Positions 8,853-18,646 are shown, numbered from the stretch's first letter. The stretch is DNA of 64,000 nucleotides from Firmicutes bacterium UBA6806 (GCA_002452745.1 DKFC01000008.1:57259-121258), one strand, 5' to 3'. The notes: generated from the letters alone by a model not told the origin. Numbers and translations: made by a program.

Positions 8853-10058
8853 TTACAGGGCTATGATTTCTTCGTATAACTTCGCCACTTTCTCAATTGA
8901 TATTTCTCTCGAAAAATTAGATTTTGCATACTCGTGACACACATCACACATTTGATGCTCTGAATTGTCACGCAGGGTTTGCAAGATAGCCTCTGAAAGC
9001 GCCTTTGAGTCCTCCACTGGCACGAGTTTTCCGACTGACTCCACAATAAAGTCAGGTAACCCGCCTTGATTTGTTCCCACGACAGGTGCACCACATGCCA
9101 GCGCCTCTATGGCCACCAGTCCAAAGGGTTCAGTACGTGATGGCACACAGCTCACATGGGCGATGTTGTATAAATCCACCAATTCCTCTTGATAGATATG
9201 TCCCAAAAAGTGCGTTTTTTGAAGGTTCAAACGATTTTTTTGATGAATCAAATCATCGTAGAGTTCACCGTTTCCAGCCACTACAGTGAGAACCTCCTCA
9301 CCAAGCTGATCTTCATTTTCTCTGGTGGCATCTAAAAGGACATCCACCCCTTTAAAGTGAGCCAGTTTTCCAGCGAAGAACACAATTTTCTCACCTAAAT
9401 ATTCTATTCCATATCGCTTTAGCACCTGTGCTGGCATTAGAGCCTTTCTGTGGAACAACTCCGGATTGTACCCATTTAAAATCAGCTCTCGCTTCTCCTT
9501 AGGCACTCCTAGAAGGGATTCTACCTCAGCATCCACTTGCTTGGAAATCGTAATGACCTTCATGGCCTTTGCAGCCCCTTCAAGTGCATATTTGTGATAT
9601 CGCTCATCTTTTACAAACCCTTTTAAATCTGTTCCATGAGCCGTTATAACATAGGGAATATCAAATTTGCTGGCAACATAAGGCGTCAGCCAAAGATGTT
9701 GAGCATGTATGATATCTGGTTTAAACACCTCTATCGCCGCCTTTGTGGCACTTTCAAAAGCCTGAATGTATAATTCTATTTCAGATTCTGTCAAATTGTA
9801 AAAGGTGTTGATGCTCCTTGGATGTGATGTGAAACACGGAAAATCAAACGGAAGTTCTGGCGTCGCCTGTCGATTATAGGCATCGCTTTTAAAAATGATT
9901 GGCACTGACTTAAAACCAGCGTATTCCACGTCATCGTGTTCCGGGTAGATAACGCAAACTTCATGCCCAAAATTCACAAGCTCTTCTGCTAAATTTCTCG
10001 TGTAAATGCCGCTTCCTGATCCTTCCAGCGGGAAGTGATTTATGAGTAGTATCTTCAT
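8853..10058 (-). CDS. family 4 (GT-B) glycosyltransferase
   Basis: The 401-residue protein has the GT-B layout of GT4 enzymes: an N-terminal acceptor domain with NHFPLEGSGSGIYTRNLAEEL, VITAHGTDL mid-protein, and the donor domain signatures FFAGKLAHFKGVDVLLDA and EPFGLVAIEALACGAPVV (the E-x7-E nucleotide-sugar site). No signal peptide or membrane span is seen, so it acts at the cytoplasmic face on a nucleotide-sugar donor. It sits 32 bp upstream of the fusion glycosyltransferase and 22 bp downstream of the next one. The acceptor is unknown. Confidence 0.9.
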   Translation of the reverse strand: MKILLINHFPLEGSGSGIYTRNLAEELVNFGHEVCVIYPEHDDVEYAGFKSVPIIFKSDAYNRQATPELPFDFPCFTSHPRSINTFYNLTESEIELYIQAFESATKAAIEVFKPDIIHAQHLWLTPYVASKFDIPYVITAHGTDLKGFVKDERYHKYALEGAAKAMKVITISKQVDAEVESLLGVPKEKRELILNGYNPELFHRKALMPAQVLKRYGIEYLGEKIVFFAGKLAHFKGVDVLLDATRENEDQLGEEVLTVVAGNGELYDDLIHQKNRLNLQKTHFLGHIYQEELVDLYNIAHVSCVPSRTEPFGLVAIEALACGAPVVGTNQGGLPDFIVESVGKLVPVEDSKALSEAILQTLRDNSEHQMCDVCHEYAKSNFSREISIEKVAKLYEEIIAL

Positions 10059-10080
10059 CTATTTCTCCCTTCTCTATTTT

Positions 10081-11229
10081 TTAGACGGCCTTCATGATTT
10101 TTCCCCATGCTTCGGTAACCTGATGGTATCTTTCGAGCATAGCAGGCAAATTGTCCACGGCACAGTCAACAGCCGTTGGCAACAATAAAAATCTGGAGTC
10201 CCCTGTGTACTCTGAAAGGGCCTTGGCGCCAATTTCAAGATGCGTCTTTTGATTCTCTGCCATTTGCTCATAATCCTTTCCAAGAAGATAATTCAAGAAA
10301 GGATTTCTGCCAATCCAGCCCATGCTGGCATAGAATAATCTGTTTTGAATGGATTTGTCATGTACTAAATCGGGAATTTTAGGATATGTACCAAAGGTGT
10401 CGTGAACGATTTTTACGTCTATGTCTATAACTTTTAACTGATTTTGTTCGAAGAAAATTCCCATGGTAGTGTCCTCTCCACGGGTCAGGTAATACTGATC
10501 CCCAACACGATAGAAAAAGGAAAAGAACGGTGGAATATCTCGCAAGTACTTGGTCATGATGGCGAGATTACCTCCCAGCATCTTGTTGGTAAAAAAGGGC
10601 TCTCTGTACGGTGCATGAAGCCCTAGTTTCAAGCAATTATGCTTATCCGAAGTGGCCATATACGGAATTGCTCCTTCTTTCTGAATGCCCATGAGGTACG
10701 CTTCAATTCCCTCAAATTTCATTGGCGGCAATATAAAATAACCAGAATAATCACTGGTTGTAGCCGCCACATTTTTAAACGCAAGGTACTTTAAATGCTC
10801 GCCAATAAAATCTATTTCCTCACAAGTTTCCTCGTGATATAAAACACATGGATGCACATCACTGTCTATAAAATAGACCACATCCATTTCATCTAAAATG
10901 GCTTGAAGCAAGACCAGGTTTCGCTTCTTCGAATAAGTGACAAGTCCCGTTTTTTCGAAGTCATTCATATCGAGAATTCTCTCAATGTAAGTTTCTAAGA
11001 TACCTCTTTGTCGCAGTGTTTCATATAAAGTCTCCAGACGGTTTACATGAATCAACACTATCTTTGCAAAGGTCCTTGCATTTTCCAGATAGCCCCTGTC
11101 AATTTCCTGCGAATAAATGACGATGACCTCATCTACCTGATGGCCAAAACGCCGGGCGTTTATTAAAAAATCCATTAGGGTAACCTGATCGTCCAAGCGG
11201 TTGACTATAAGACCAAAACATTTTTTCAT
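10081..11229 (-). CDS. GT-A-fold glycosyltransferase-like protein
   Basis: The 382-residue protein is not a standard family-2 sequence but shows the GT-A pattern: a D122-S-D124 metal site in VVYFIDSDVHP, the motif TRGEDTTMG further on, and a later His in IVHDTFG. The same TRGED motif occurs in the fusion glycosyltransferase two genes downstream, so the two are probably distant relatives. It is the first gene of the cluster. The product of the pathway (glycolipid, glycan or soluble glycoside) cannot be told from sequence. Confidence 0.65.
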   Translation of the reverse strand: MKKCFGLIVNRLDDQVTLMDFLINARRFGHQVDEVIVIYSQEIDRGYLENARTFAKIVLIHVNRLETLYETLRQRGILETYIERILDMNDFEKTGLVTYSKKRNLVLLQAILDEMDVVYFIDSDVHPCVLYHEETCEEIDFIGEHLKYLAFKNVAATTSDYSGYFILPPMKFEGIEAYLMGIQKEGAIPYMATSDKHNCLKLGLHAPYREPFFTNKMLGGNLAIMTKYLRDIPPFFSFFYRVGDQYYLTRGEDTTMGIFFEQNQLKVIDIDVKIVHDTFGTYPKIPDLVHDKSIQNRLFYASMGWIGRNPFLNYLLGKDYEQMAENQKTHLEIGAKALSEYTGDSRFLLLPTAVDCAVDNLPAMLERYHQVTEAWGKIMKAV

Positions 11230-11306
11230 ATTAACCCTACTTTCATCCTACTGTTACGATGATTTTACCCTAATTGTCAGATAATTATTCAACAAAGTCC
11301 GAACGC

Positions 11307-11336
11307 AAAAAAAAGAGCGATTTCTCATCGCTCTTT
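11307..11336 (-). terminator. intrinsic terminator of the aldo/keto reductase gene
   Basis: The 9-bp stem AAAGAGCGA/TCGCTCTTT with a 7-base loop is followed by eight T on the minus strand. It separates the reductase gene from the glycosyltransferase cluster downstream. Confidence 0.88.
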
Positions 11337-11359
11337 AAACTTGTTCTATTATTCTATTC

Positions 11360-12493
11360 TCACTCCGAAAAATAATTGCTTGCAACCTTTAAGCTCTCTA
11401 TAATCTCAATGTGTTGTGGACATTTAGGTTCACATGCGCCGCAAGCGACACACGCAGCCGCCTGAGCTTCCGGTTTCAAAAAAGCCTTGTACATGCCCTT
11501 TGCACTTTCATGGCTGTTGTACATGTGCCCTCTGTTGTAATAAGAAAACACTTTTGGAATTTCAACACCTTGAGGACATGGCATGCAGTATTTGCAATCC
11601 GTACAAGGAATTTGAACCTTATTGAGATAAGCCTCCCTCACTGCTTTGATATGGCTGTTGTCCTCATCGGTCAGCACATTGGCCTCCAAGGACTCAGCAA
11701 TGCTTAGATTGTCCTTAATTTGTTCAAGCGTTGACATCCCGCTTAAGACCACTTTGACATTTTCAAAATTTGCCACATACTGAAGCGCCCAGTGAACTGG
11801 CGACCACTCCCGCTTTGACTGATTCCAGAGCTGAATAATATCTTCTGAAGGGGTTGCCAAAGTTCCACCTTTGAGCGGTTCCATGACAATCATCGGAATC
11901 CCCAGTGAGTCTGCCAATTCAACCCCTTTAAGGCCTGCCTGTTCCTCCACGTCCATGTAGTTGAACTGAATCATGCAGACATCCCATGAGTAGGCCTTGA
12001 TAATCTCCTCAAATAGAGAGAATTCGTCATGAAAAGAGAACCCTATTTGCTTGATCTTGCCCTTTGCCTTCATCTTTTCAATTTCATTGAATATGTCGAT
12101 TTTCTTGTAGTTTTCCCAGTAGTTTTTATTTATTGCATGCAGAAGATAGATATCCAAATACGGAACATTTAACTTCTCAAGTTGCTCATCCAAATGCTTT
12201 TCAAAATCACTTGGCTCTTTATGGAGCCAGCTTGGCGACTTCGTCACGAGCGTTACACGCTCCCTGTACCCATCTTGAAGCGCCTTGCCAACCAGTCGTT
12301 CACTATTTCCGCCATGATAGTTATACGCTGTGTCAATATACGTCACGCCGTGGTCAATTGCATACCGAATCATTTCAACGGCCTTTTCCTCATCAATTGA
12401 TTCAGACTGACCATTGATAACTGGCAGTCTCATGCACCCCATACCCAAAACTGAAGTGGTGATACCAGTTTTCCCAATTTTTCTGAACTTCAT
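11360..12493 (-). CDS. aldo/keto reductase with C-terminal 4Fe-4S ferredoxin domain
   Basis: The 377-residue protein has an AKR TIM barrel (GMGCMRLP, YIDTAYNYHGG with the catalytic Tyr, LVTKSP with the catalytic Lys) in about residues 1-270. The C-terminal region has CTDCKYCMPCPQGVEIP and CVACGACEPKCPQHIEI, two cysteine clusters fitting two [4Fe-4S] centres. This fusion class is common in anaerobes and may couple ferredoxin-like electron transfer to carbonyl reduction; the substrate is unknown. Monocistronic, RBS AGGAGGG, own terminator. Confidence 0.9.
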   Translation of the reverse strand: MKFRKIGKTGITTSVLGMGCMRLPVINGQSESIDEEKAVEMIRYAIDHGVTYIDTAYNYHGGNSERLVGKALQDGYRERVTLVTKSPSWLHKEPSDFEKHLDEQLEKLNVPYLDIYLLHAINKNYWENYKKIDIFNEIEKMKAKGKIKQIGFSFHDEFSLFEEIIKAYSWDVCMIQFNYMDVEEQAGLKGVELADSLGIPMIVMEPLKGGTLATPSEDIIQLWNQSKREWSPVHWALQYVANFENVKVVLSGMSTLEQIKDNLSIAESLEANVLTDEDNSHIKAVREAYLNKVQIPCTDCKYCMPCPQGVEIPKVFSYYNRGHMYNSHESAKGMYKAFLKPEAQAAACVACGACEPKCPQHIEIIESLKVASNYFSE

Positions 12494-12583
12494 AAACCCT
12501 CCTCATTATTTCGTCATTCGAAACGTCTATTTCTATTTTACGCTCACTTTAATATACACGTCAATTCCAAACTTTGCAGCCAT

Positions 12584-13057
12584 CTAAAATGAGCCTCTTA
12601 AAACGGAAGCATTTAAATCTGAATCCAGTATGACCCAATCCTTGTTGTAACGCTCTCTGATCCTCTCTAGAATCATTTCACCAACTAAGTTAAGACTAGC
12701 CTCTTCACAGGTTTCATCTTTAGGTTCTATCATAAGATGAACCTCTGTGCAGTATTCTGTCTTCTGCGTGCAGTTCATCCTATAAAAACTCAGCTTGCAC
12801 ATTTGTTCCACAGCTAAATTTCCTTCTTCATTCAGTATAATTTTACCAGACCAAATCACTGGCATCACACTTTCATTTAAATCACCATACGCTTCAATCT
12901 GGGCAATCAAAGAACCTGATTCCGACTTGATTTCAAAGCCATCTTCCATAAACGCAGCTCCCCACTTCTCCATCTTATCTTTTCGGGTCAAGCTCCGGTA
13001 GGCTTCAAACAAGTCACAGTTGAGCCTCGTCTTCATTTTTACAAATTGCTTTATCAT
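12584..13057 (-). CDS. uncharacterised 157-residue protein, possibly SRPBCC/AHSA1-like
   Basis: I do not recognise this protein with confidence. The stretch TRLNCDLFEAYRSLTRKDKMEKW at the N terminus followed by alternating beta-strand-like segments resembles START/SRPBCC (AHSA1-type) ligand-binding proteins, where the first helix follows a strand and a W/WW motif. It has no signal peptide or membrane segment. It lies downstream of nifJ but is separated from it by two hairpins, and 90 bp upstream of the aldo/keto reductase. Confidence 0.5.
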   Translation of the reverse strand: MIKQFVKMKTRLNCDLFEAYRSLTRKDKMEKWGAAFMEDGFEIKSESGSLIAQIEAYGDLNESVMPVIWSGKIILNEEGNLAVEQMCKLSFYRMNCTQKTEYCTEVHLMIEPKDETCEEASLNLVGEMILERIRERYNKDWVILDSDLNASVLRGSF

Positions 13058-13207
13058 CCGCTATCCTCCCACACTCCATTGGCATATTTACTTCATTATA
13101 TCACCCCATACACCATACAACAAACTTTGGAAATTAGGCGCTATTTAAGGCTAGGGACGTTTCACTTGGAATTCTTGAATCTCCTGGGCAATTTTGCTTC
13201 AATGGCA

Positions 13208-13245
13208 ATAAAAAAACGCAGGACATTGAGTCCTCCGCTTTTTGC
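13208..13245. terminator. secondary hairpin downstream of nifJ
   Basis: CGCAGGAC-ATTGA-GTCCTCCG is flanked by A7 on the left and T5 on the right, with one stem mismatch. It could act as a backup terminator for nifJ or terminate in either direction. Confidence 0.55.
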
Positions 13246-13272
13246 CAGATTGCTCGTGCAATGGCGTAAATG

Positions 13273-13299
13273 AAAAAAAGCGGGAAACTAATTCCCGCT
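13273..13299 (-). terminator. intrinsic terminator of nifJ
   Basis: A perfect 8-bp stem AGCGGGAA/TTCCCGCT with a short loop is followed by T7 on the minus strand, 22 bp past the nifJ stop. Confidence 0.88.
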
Positions 13300-13321
13300 C
13301 TAATCTTTATTATAATTGTGA

Positions 13322-16300
13322 TTAATACTCCATTTTAGCCATTCTCACATAACCTGCATATCTATCTTTTGCTTGTTCTTCAGCAGTTTTGAAGAGCTCA
13401 GATGCGATTTCAGGGAATTGAGTTTTAAGTGAAGTATAGCGTGTTTCAGCAAGGATGAAATCTTGGAAGCTAGAAGTTGGTTCTTTTGAATCCAAGAAGA
13501 ATGGGTTTTTGCCTTCTTCTTTAACTCTTGGATCAAATCTCCATAAATGCCAGTATCCTGACTCAACAGCTTCTTTCATTCTTCTTTGAGCTGTTCCCAT
13601 ACCTGTTTTGATACCATGGTTAATACATGGTGCATAGCAGATGATGAGTGATGGACCGTCATAGCTTTCCGCTTCTTGTAATACTTTTAAGAAGTGAGCT
13701 TGATTTGCACCCATAGATGCTTGTGCAACATATACATATCCGTAAGTTGTTGCAATCATACCAAGGTCTTTCTTCTTAACTTTCATACCTGATGCAGCAA
13801 ATTTTGCAACAGCAGCAACTGGAGTTGATTTAGAAGCCTGTCCACCTGTATTTGAGTAAACTTCTGTATCAAATACGAGAACGTTTACGTTTTCACCGCT
13901 AGCAAGTACGTGGTCAAGTCCGCCGTAACCGATGTCATAAGCCCATCCGTCACCACCGACGATCCATACAGAACGCTTAACAAGATAATCTTTATTATCA
14001 GCAACATAGCCTAAGATTTCTTTAGCAGCAGCATCAGTAACACTGTTGTTCGCAAGAACTTTTAAGATATCAGCAGTAGCAACTTTAGAAGCGTCAGCAT
14101 CATTCATGCCTTCAAGCCAAGCTTTAAATGGCGCTTTTACAGATTCATCAATTGACAATGCCAATAAAGATTCAACTTTTTCTTTGATTGTATTTCTGAT
14201 TGTCTTAACAGCAATCGCCATACCATAACCATACTCAGCATTGTCTTCAAATAAAGAGTTTGCCCAAGCTGGCCCTTTGCCTTCTGCATTTTTAGTATAT
14301 GGTGTTGATGGTGCAGAACCACCCCAGATTGAAGAACAACCTGTAGCATTTGCAATCATCATTCTATCGCCATAAAGTTGAGTAACAGCTTTCATATAAG
14401 GTGTTTCGCCACAGCCTGCACACGCGCCTGAGAATTCAAACAACGGTTGAGCAAATTGTGATCCCTTAACTGTAGAAAGCGGCATTTTATCAGATTTAAC
14501 TGGTAATGAAACAGCGTAGTTCCAGTTTGGAGATTGAACTTCAACTTGAGTTTCAATTGGTTTCATAACAAGTGCTTTGTTCTTAGAAGGACAAACGTCG
14601 GCACAGTTACCACAACCTGTACAGTCATAAGGAGAAACTTGAATTTTGTAAGTTAAGCCTTCAAGACCTTTACCCATTGCATTTTTGCCTACGAAAGTCT
14701 CAGGTGCAGCAGCCATTTCTTCTTCAGTCATGAGGAAAGGTCTGATTGCAGCATGCGGACAAACGTAAGAACATTGGTTACATTGGATACAGTTGTCGAT
14801 TTGCCATTCAGGTACATTTACAGCGATACCACGTTTTTCAAATGCAGCTGTACCGTGGTCAAACGATCCATCTTCAATTCCTTTAAAAGTGCTAACTGGA
14901 AGGTCATCACCTTTTTGAGCATTGATAGGTCTAAGGATATTTTGAATAAATGAAGGTTCGCCTTTTGCTTCAACAGCAACGCCTTCTTCAGCAGTTTCCC
15001 AGTTTGCTGGAACAGCCACTTTTTTAAGGCTTTCGATACCTGCATCAACAGCTTTATTATTGAGGTCAACAATTTTTTGACCTTTTTTACCATATGATTT
15101 TTCAATTGCTTCTTTGAGGTATTCAACTGCTTTGTCAAGTTCAATAACTTTAGCAAGTTTGAAGAACGCAGCTTGCATAATCATATTGATTCTGTTGCCA
15201 AGACCAATTTCTTCTGCAATTGATGTTGCGTTGATTGTATAGAAAGCAATTTCATTTTTAGCAATGTAGCGTTTCATAGCTGCTGGGAGAAGTGCTTCAA
15301 CTTCTTCGTCACTCCATTTGCAGTTAAGAACGAATGTGCCACCTTTTTTGAGGCCTTTTAAAAGATCATATTGGAATACATATGATTGATTGTGACATGC
15401 TACATAGTCAGCTTCGTCAATCAAATAAGTCGATCTGATTGGATTATGACCAAATCTTAAGTGAGATACAGTAATCCCGCCAGATTTTTTAGAGTCATAT
15501 GAGAAGTATCCTTGAGCATACATGTCAGTTTTGTCACCAATGATTTTGATGGCATTTTTGTTTGCGCCGACAGTACCGTCAGAGCCAAGACCCCAGAATT
15601 TACATCTGATTGTACCTTCAGTTTCAGCGACGATGTTTTCTTCAACAGTTAAAGAAAGGTTTGTGACATCATCATTGATACCAAGTGTAAATCCATTTGC
15701 TGGCTTGTCGTTTTTGAGTTCGTCAAACACTCTCTTAACTTGAGAAGGTGTTGTATCTTTTGATCCTAAACCGTAGCGTCCGCCAACGATTACAGGTGCA
15801 TTTTCAACATCAAAGAACATTGATCTGATATCTTTGTAAAGTGGTTCTCCATCAGCTCCCGGTTCTTTTGTTCTATCTAAAACGGCTATTTTCTTAACGC
15901 TTGCAGGCAATACATCAAAGAAGTATTTAGGTGCCCATGGTCTGTAAAGTCTAACTTTAATCATACCAACTTTTTCACCTTTAGCCATCAAGTAGTCAAT
16001 TGTCTCTTCAGCAGCTTCAACAACAGAACCCATTGCAATGATGATTCTATCTGCGTCAGCAGCTCCATAGTAATTGAATAATTTATAGTCTCTGCCTGTT
16101 GCTTTGCTGATTTCGTTCATGTAACCTTCTACGATTGCAGGTACTGCATTGTAGAATGAGTTAGATGCTTCTCTAGCTTGGAAGAAGATATCAGGGTTTT
16201 GAGCAGTTCCTCTAGTAACAGGATGCTCTGGACTTAAAGCAGCATTTCTGAATGCTTTAATCGCTTCATGATCAACTAATTTGTCAAATACATCATAGTC

Positions 16301-16861
16301 GATAACTTCAATTTTTTGAACTTCATGTGACGTTCTGAAACCGTCAAAGAAATGTAAGAAAGGCACTCTTGCTTTGATTGCTGAAAGATGAGCAACCCCG
16401 CCAAGATCCATTACTTCTTGAACAGAACCAGATGAAAGCATTGCAAAGCCTGTTTGTCTAGTTGCCATTACGTCAGAGTGATCGCCGAAGATAGAGAGTG
16501 CATGTGATGCAACAGCTCTTGCACTAACATGGAATACACCTGGTAATAATTCACCAGCGATTTTGTACATGTTAGGAATCATCAGCAAAAGACCTTGAGA
16601 AGCAGTGAAGGTTGTTGTTAAAGCACCAGCTTGTAACGAACCATGAACCGCACCAGCAGCACCCGCTTCTGATTGAAGCTCAGATACTAAAACTGGTTGT
16701 CCAAAAATGTTTTTCTTACCATTTGCAGCCCATTCATCTACAAACTCAGCCATGTTTGAAGATGGTGTGATAGGGTAGATTGCAGCAACATCAGTAAATG
16801 CATAGGATACCCATGCAGCAGCTGTGTTACCATCCATGGTTTTCATAACTTTTTTACCCAT
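13322..16861 (-). CDS. nifJ: pyruvate:ferredoxin (flavodoxin) oxidoreductase
   Basis: Oxidatively decarboxylates pyruvate with CoA to acetyl-CoA, CO2 and reduced ferredoxin, the central step of clostridial fermentation. The 1179-residue single-chain enzyme has all domains in order: the N-terminal alpha-like domain (IYPITPSSNMAE, then TASQGLLLM), the gamma-like domain, a 2x[4Fe-4S] ferredoxin insert (CIQCNQCSYVCP and CTGCGNCADVCP), the cysteines GACAGCGETP, and the TPP site GDGWAYDIGYGG followed by NTGGQ. I start it at the ATG at 16861, because the upstream in-frame TTG lies before the GGAGG ribosome site. Monocistronic with its own sigma-A-type promoter. Confidence 0.97.
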   Translation of the reverse strand: MGKKVMKTMDGNTAAAWVSYAFTDVAAIYPITPSSNMAEFVDEWAANGKKNIFGQPVLVSELQSEAGAAGAVHGSLQAGALTTTFTASQGLLLMIPNMYKIAGELLPGVFHVSARAVASHALSIFGDHSDVMATRQTGFAMLSSGSVQEVMDLGGVAHLSAIKARVPFLHFFDGFRTSHEVQKIEVIDYDVFDKLVDHEAIKAFRNAALSPEHPVTRGTAQNPDIFFQAREASNSFYNAVPAIVEGYMNEISKATGRDYKLFNYYGAADADRIIIAMGSVVEAAEETIDYLMAKGEKVGMIKVRLYRPWAPKYFFDVLPASVKKIAVLDRTKEPGADGEPLYKDIRSMFFDVENAPVIVGGRYGLGSKDTTPSQVKRVFDELKNDKPANGFTLGINDDVTNLSLTVEENIVAETEGTIRCKFWGLGSDGTVGANKNAIKIIGDKTDMYAQGYFSYDSKKSGGITVSHLRFGHNPIRSTYLIDEADYVACHNQSYVFQYDLLKGLKKGGTFVLNCKWSDEEVEALLPAAMKRYIAKNEIAFYTINATSIAEEIGLGNRINMIMQAAFFKLAKVIELDKAVEYLKEAIEKSYGKKGQKIVDLNNKAVDAGIESLKKVAVPANWETAEEGVAVEAKGEPSFIQNILRPINAQKGDDLPVSTFKGIEDGSFDHGTAAFEKRGIAVNVPEWQIDNCIQCNQCSYVCPHAAIRPFLMTEEEMAAAPETFVGKNAMGKGLEGLTYKIQVSPYDCTGCGNCADVCPSKNKALVMKPIETQVEVQSPNWNYAVSLPVKSDKMPLSTVKGSQFAQPLFEFSGACAGCGETPYMKAVTQLYGDRMMIANATGCSSIWGGSAPSTPYTKNAEGKGPAWANSLFEDNAEYGYGMAIAVKTIRNTIKEKVESLLALSIDESVKAPFKAWLEGMNDADASKVATADILKVLANNSVTDAAAKEILGYVADNKDYLVKRSVWIVGGDGWAYDIGYGGLDHVLASGENVNVLVFDTEVYSNTGGQASKSTPVAAVAKFAASGMKVKKKDLGMIATTYGYVYVAQASMGANQAHFLKVLQEAESYDGPSLIICYAPCINHGIKTGMGTAQRRMKEAVESGYWHLWRFDPRVKEEGKNPFFLDSKEPTSSFQDFILAETRYTSLKTQFPEIASELFKTAEEQAKDRYAGYVRMAKMEY

Positions 16862-16878
16862 TGAAAAATAGCCTCCTT

Positions 16879-16894
16879 TAATCAATATTGATTA
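16879..16894. promoter_or_regulatory. 16-bp palindrome at the nifJ transcription start
   Basis: TAATCAATATTGATTA is a perfect 16-bp palindrome just downstream of the nifJ -10 element and upstream of its ribosome site, as expected of a repressor operator. The regulator is unknown. Confidence 0.4.
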
Positions 16895-16901
16895 CAAAAA
16901 C

Positions 16902-16931
16902 AGTATAGTATACAAAATACATGACTGTCAA
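16902..16931 (-). promoter_or_regulatory. predicted sigma-A promoter of nifJ
   Basis: On the minus strand TTGACA (16931-16926), an 18-base spacer and TATACT (16907-16902) lie about 40 bp upstream of the nifJ start. This is a near-consensus vegetative promoter, in line with high expression. Confidence 0.75.
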
Positions 16932-17440
16932 TTCACTAGAGCATTCAATATTACAACATTTCGTTAATCAATTATCAAAATGTACAAAACCATTATATAA
17001 GAGTTTCAATACATTGTAAACCTTTGAAAATAAGGAAAACCGAACATATACTTACATTAATTATCCCTACAAATTTACTCGGATATTTCTACCCGACATT
17101 ACAACTCATTTCGATGATTTTTGCACATTTGAAAAAAATATACCGCAATACAATTATACCACTTTTGTATTTTGTATACAATGTTCAAATTATTAATTTT
17201 TATTTTTTCTTTCTACACCGCTGCTGTCACCACAAAATTCCACAAAGGGGTTTAATTTTAGCAAATTTATTTTATAATAGAAGAAACTGACGCATGTTTG
17301 ATTCACAAAGTGGATATAAATACTGTGAACAATTGACTCAGAAAACTTTGGGCTTTTAGGGTCCTCTGTTTCTTACCAGATGACTTGGGGTAATGGCATA
17401 CTTCAATACATGGTGTAAATAAAATTTATGAGGTGGAAAA
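16932..17440. other. AT-rich intergenic region and long leader between nifJ and the flavo-diiron gene
   Basis: No gene is visible in this part of the divergent gap. A weak 88-codon open frame at 17024-17290 is AT-driven. A TATAAT at 17273-17278 could start the flavo-diiron transcript, giving a leader of about 155 bases. The leader holds small complementary arms, for example TTACC (17373-17377) with GGTAA (17389-17393). I could not match it to a riboswitch class I know. Confidence 0.45.
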
Positions 17441-18646
17441 ATGGAATGCAGATTAAACATTAAGGACAAGATTCATTGGATCGGTGTCAATGACAGAGAG
17501 ACAGCTCTGTTTGAGAACTACTGGCCACTTGAAAAAGGCGTTGCCTATAACTCCTACATCATCAACGATGAAAAAGTCGCTGTCCTTGATACCGTCAAGT
17601 TCAACAAGACGACAGAATACCTAGAAAAAATAAGAGAAATCATCGGCGATAAACCCGTGGACTATTTAATTGTAAATCATATGGAACCAGATCACTCAGG
17701 TTCTATGCTGGCTTTAATAAATGCCTATCCAGATATGAAAATCGTCGGAAATAAGAAGACCTTTCCATTTATAGAGGGCTTTTATGGCATCACTAAAAAC
17801 TTCCATGAAGTTGGCGATGGCGATACACTTGACTTGGGTCAACACAAATTGACATTTTATTTGACACCTATGGTTCACTGGCCTGAAACGATGATGACCT
17901 ATGACAACACTTCCAAAGTACTCTTTTCCATGGATGCGTTTGGTGGATTCGGCTCACTTGACGGCGGCATCTTCGACGATGAAATCAACTACGAATTCTA
18001 TGAAGACGAAACCCGCAGATACTATTCAAATATCGTTGCCAAGTACAGTCCAATGGTTCAAAGGGCGCTAAAAAAACTCGGCGGACTCGATATACAAATC
18101 ATCGCACCTACACATGGTCCTGTCTGGAGAACCAATCCTGGGGAAATTATCTCTCTTTATGACAAGTGGAGCCGCTTTGAAGCGGAAGAAGGTGCTGTCA
18201 TCATCTATGGCTCCATGTACGGAAACACTGCGAAGATGGCTGATTACCTCGCTCGAGTTATTGCAGAGCAAGGCATCAAAAACGTAAAGGTATTTGATGC
18301 TTCTAAAACTCACAATTCTTATATTCTAAGTGAAATCTGGCGATATAAAGCGGTGGTTATTGGCTCTTGTGCCTATAACACAAAAGTGTTTTCATCTGTG
18401 GAAACCGTCCTTGAAAAGCTTAGAAATTCAGGCTTGAAAGACCGATATATTTCTGTCTTTGGAAATAAATCTTGGTCTGGTGGTGGTGTCTCTGGCATCG
18501 AATCCTTCGTCGAAGAAATCGGCTGGGAAAAAATCGGCGCTTCTGTGGAGGCAACTTACTCGCCAAAAGAAACTGAATTCGTTGCACTTCAGGAAATGGG
18601 TAAAGAAATTGCCGCAAGACTCAAATCTGATTTTGAAACAGCATAA
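17441..18646 (+). CDS. fprA: A-type flavoprotein / flavo-diiron oxygen (or NO) reductase
   Basis: Reduces O2 to water (or NO to N2O) with electrons from rubredoxin, protecting anaerobes. The 401-residue protein has the metallo-beta-lactamase-like diiron domain with the H-x-E-x-D-H ligands in NHMEPDHSG and further His ligands (MVHWPETMM, APTHGPVW), then a C-terminal flavodoxin domain with the FMN loop YGSMYGNTAKMA. No rubredoxin domain is fused; a separate rubredoxin gene lies near 59.5 kb. RBS GAGGTGG. Monocistronic, divergent from nifJ. Confidence 0.95.
   Translation: MECRLNIKDKIHWIGVNDRETALFENYWPLEKGVAYNSYIINDEKVAVLDTVKFNKTTEYLEKIREIIGDKPVDYLIVNHMEPDHSGSMLALINAYPDMKIVGNKKTFPFIEGFYGITKNFHEVGDGDTLDLGQHKLTFYLTPMVHWPETMMTYDNTSKVLFSMDAFGGFGSLDGGIFDDEINYEFYEDETRRYYSNIVAKYSPMVQRALKKLGGLDIQIIAPTHGPVWRTNPGEIISLYDKWSRFEAEEGAVIIYGSMYGNTAKMADYLARVIAEQGIKNVKVFDASKTHNSYILSEIWRYKAVVIGSCAYNTKVFSSVETVLEKLRNSGLKDRYISVFGNKSWSGGGVSGIESFVEEIGWEKIGASVEATYSPKETEFVALQEMGKEIAARLKSDFETA

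Noticed and set aside
17024..17290. 88-codon plus-strand frame in the nifJ-fprA gap
   Set aside because: Composition is what AT-rich DNA gives (runs of Ile, Phe, Tyr, Leu). No ribosome site and it spans the likely promoter.
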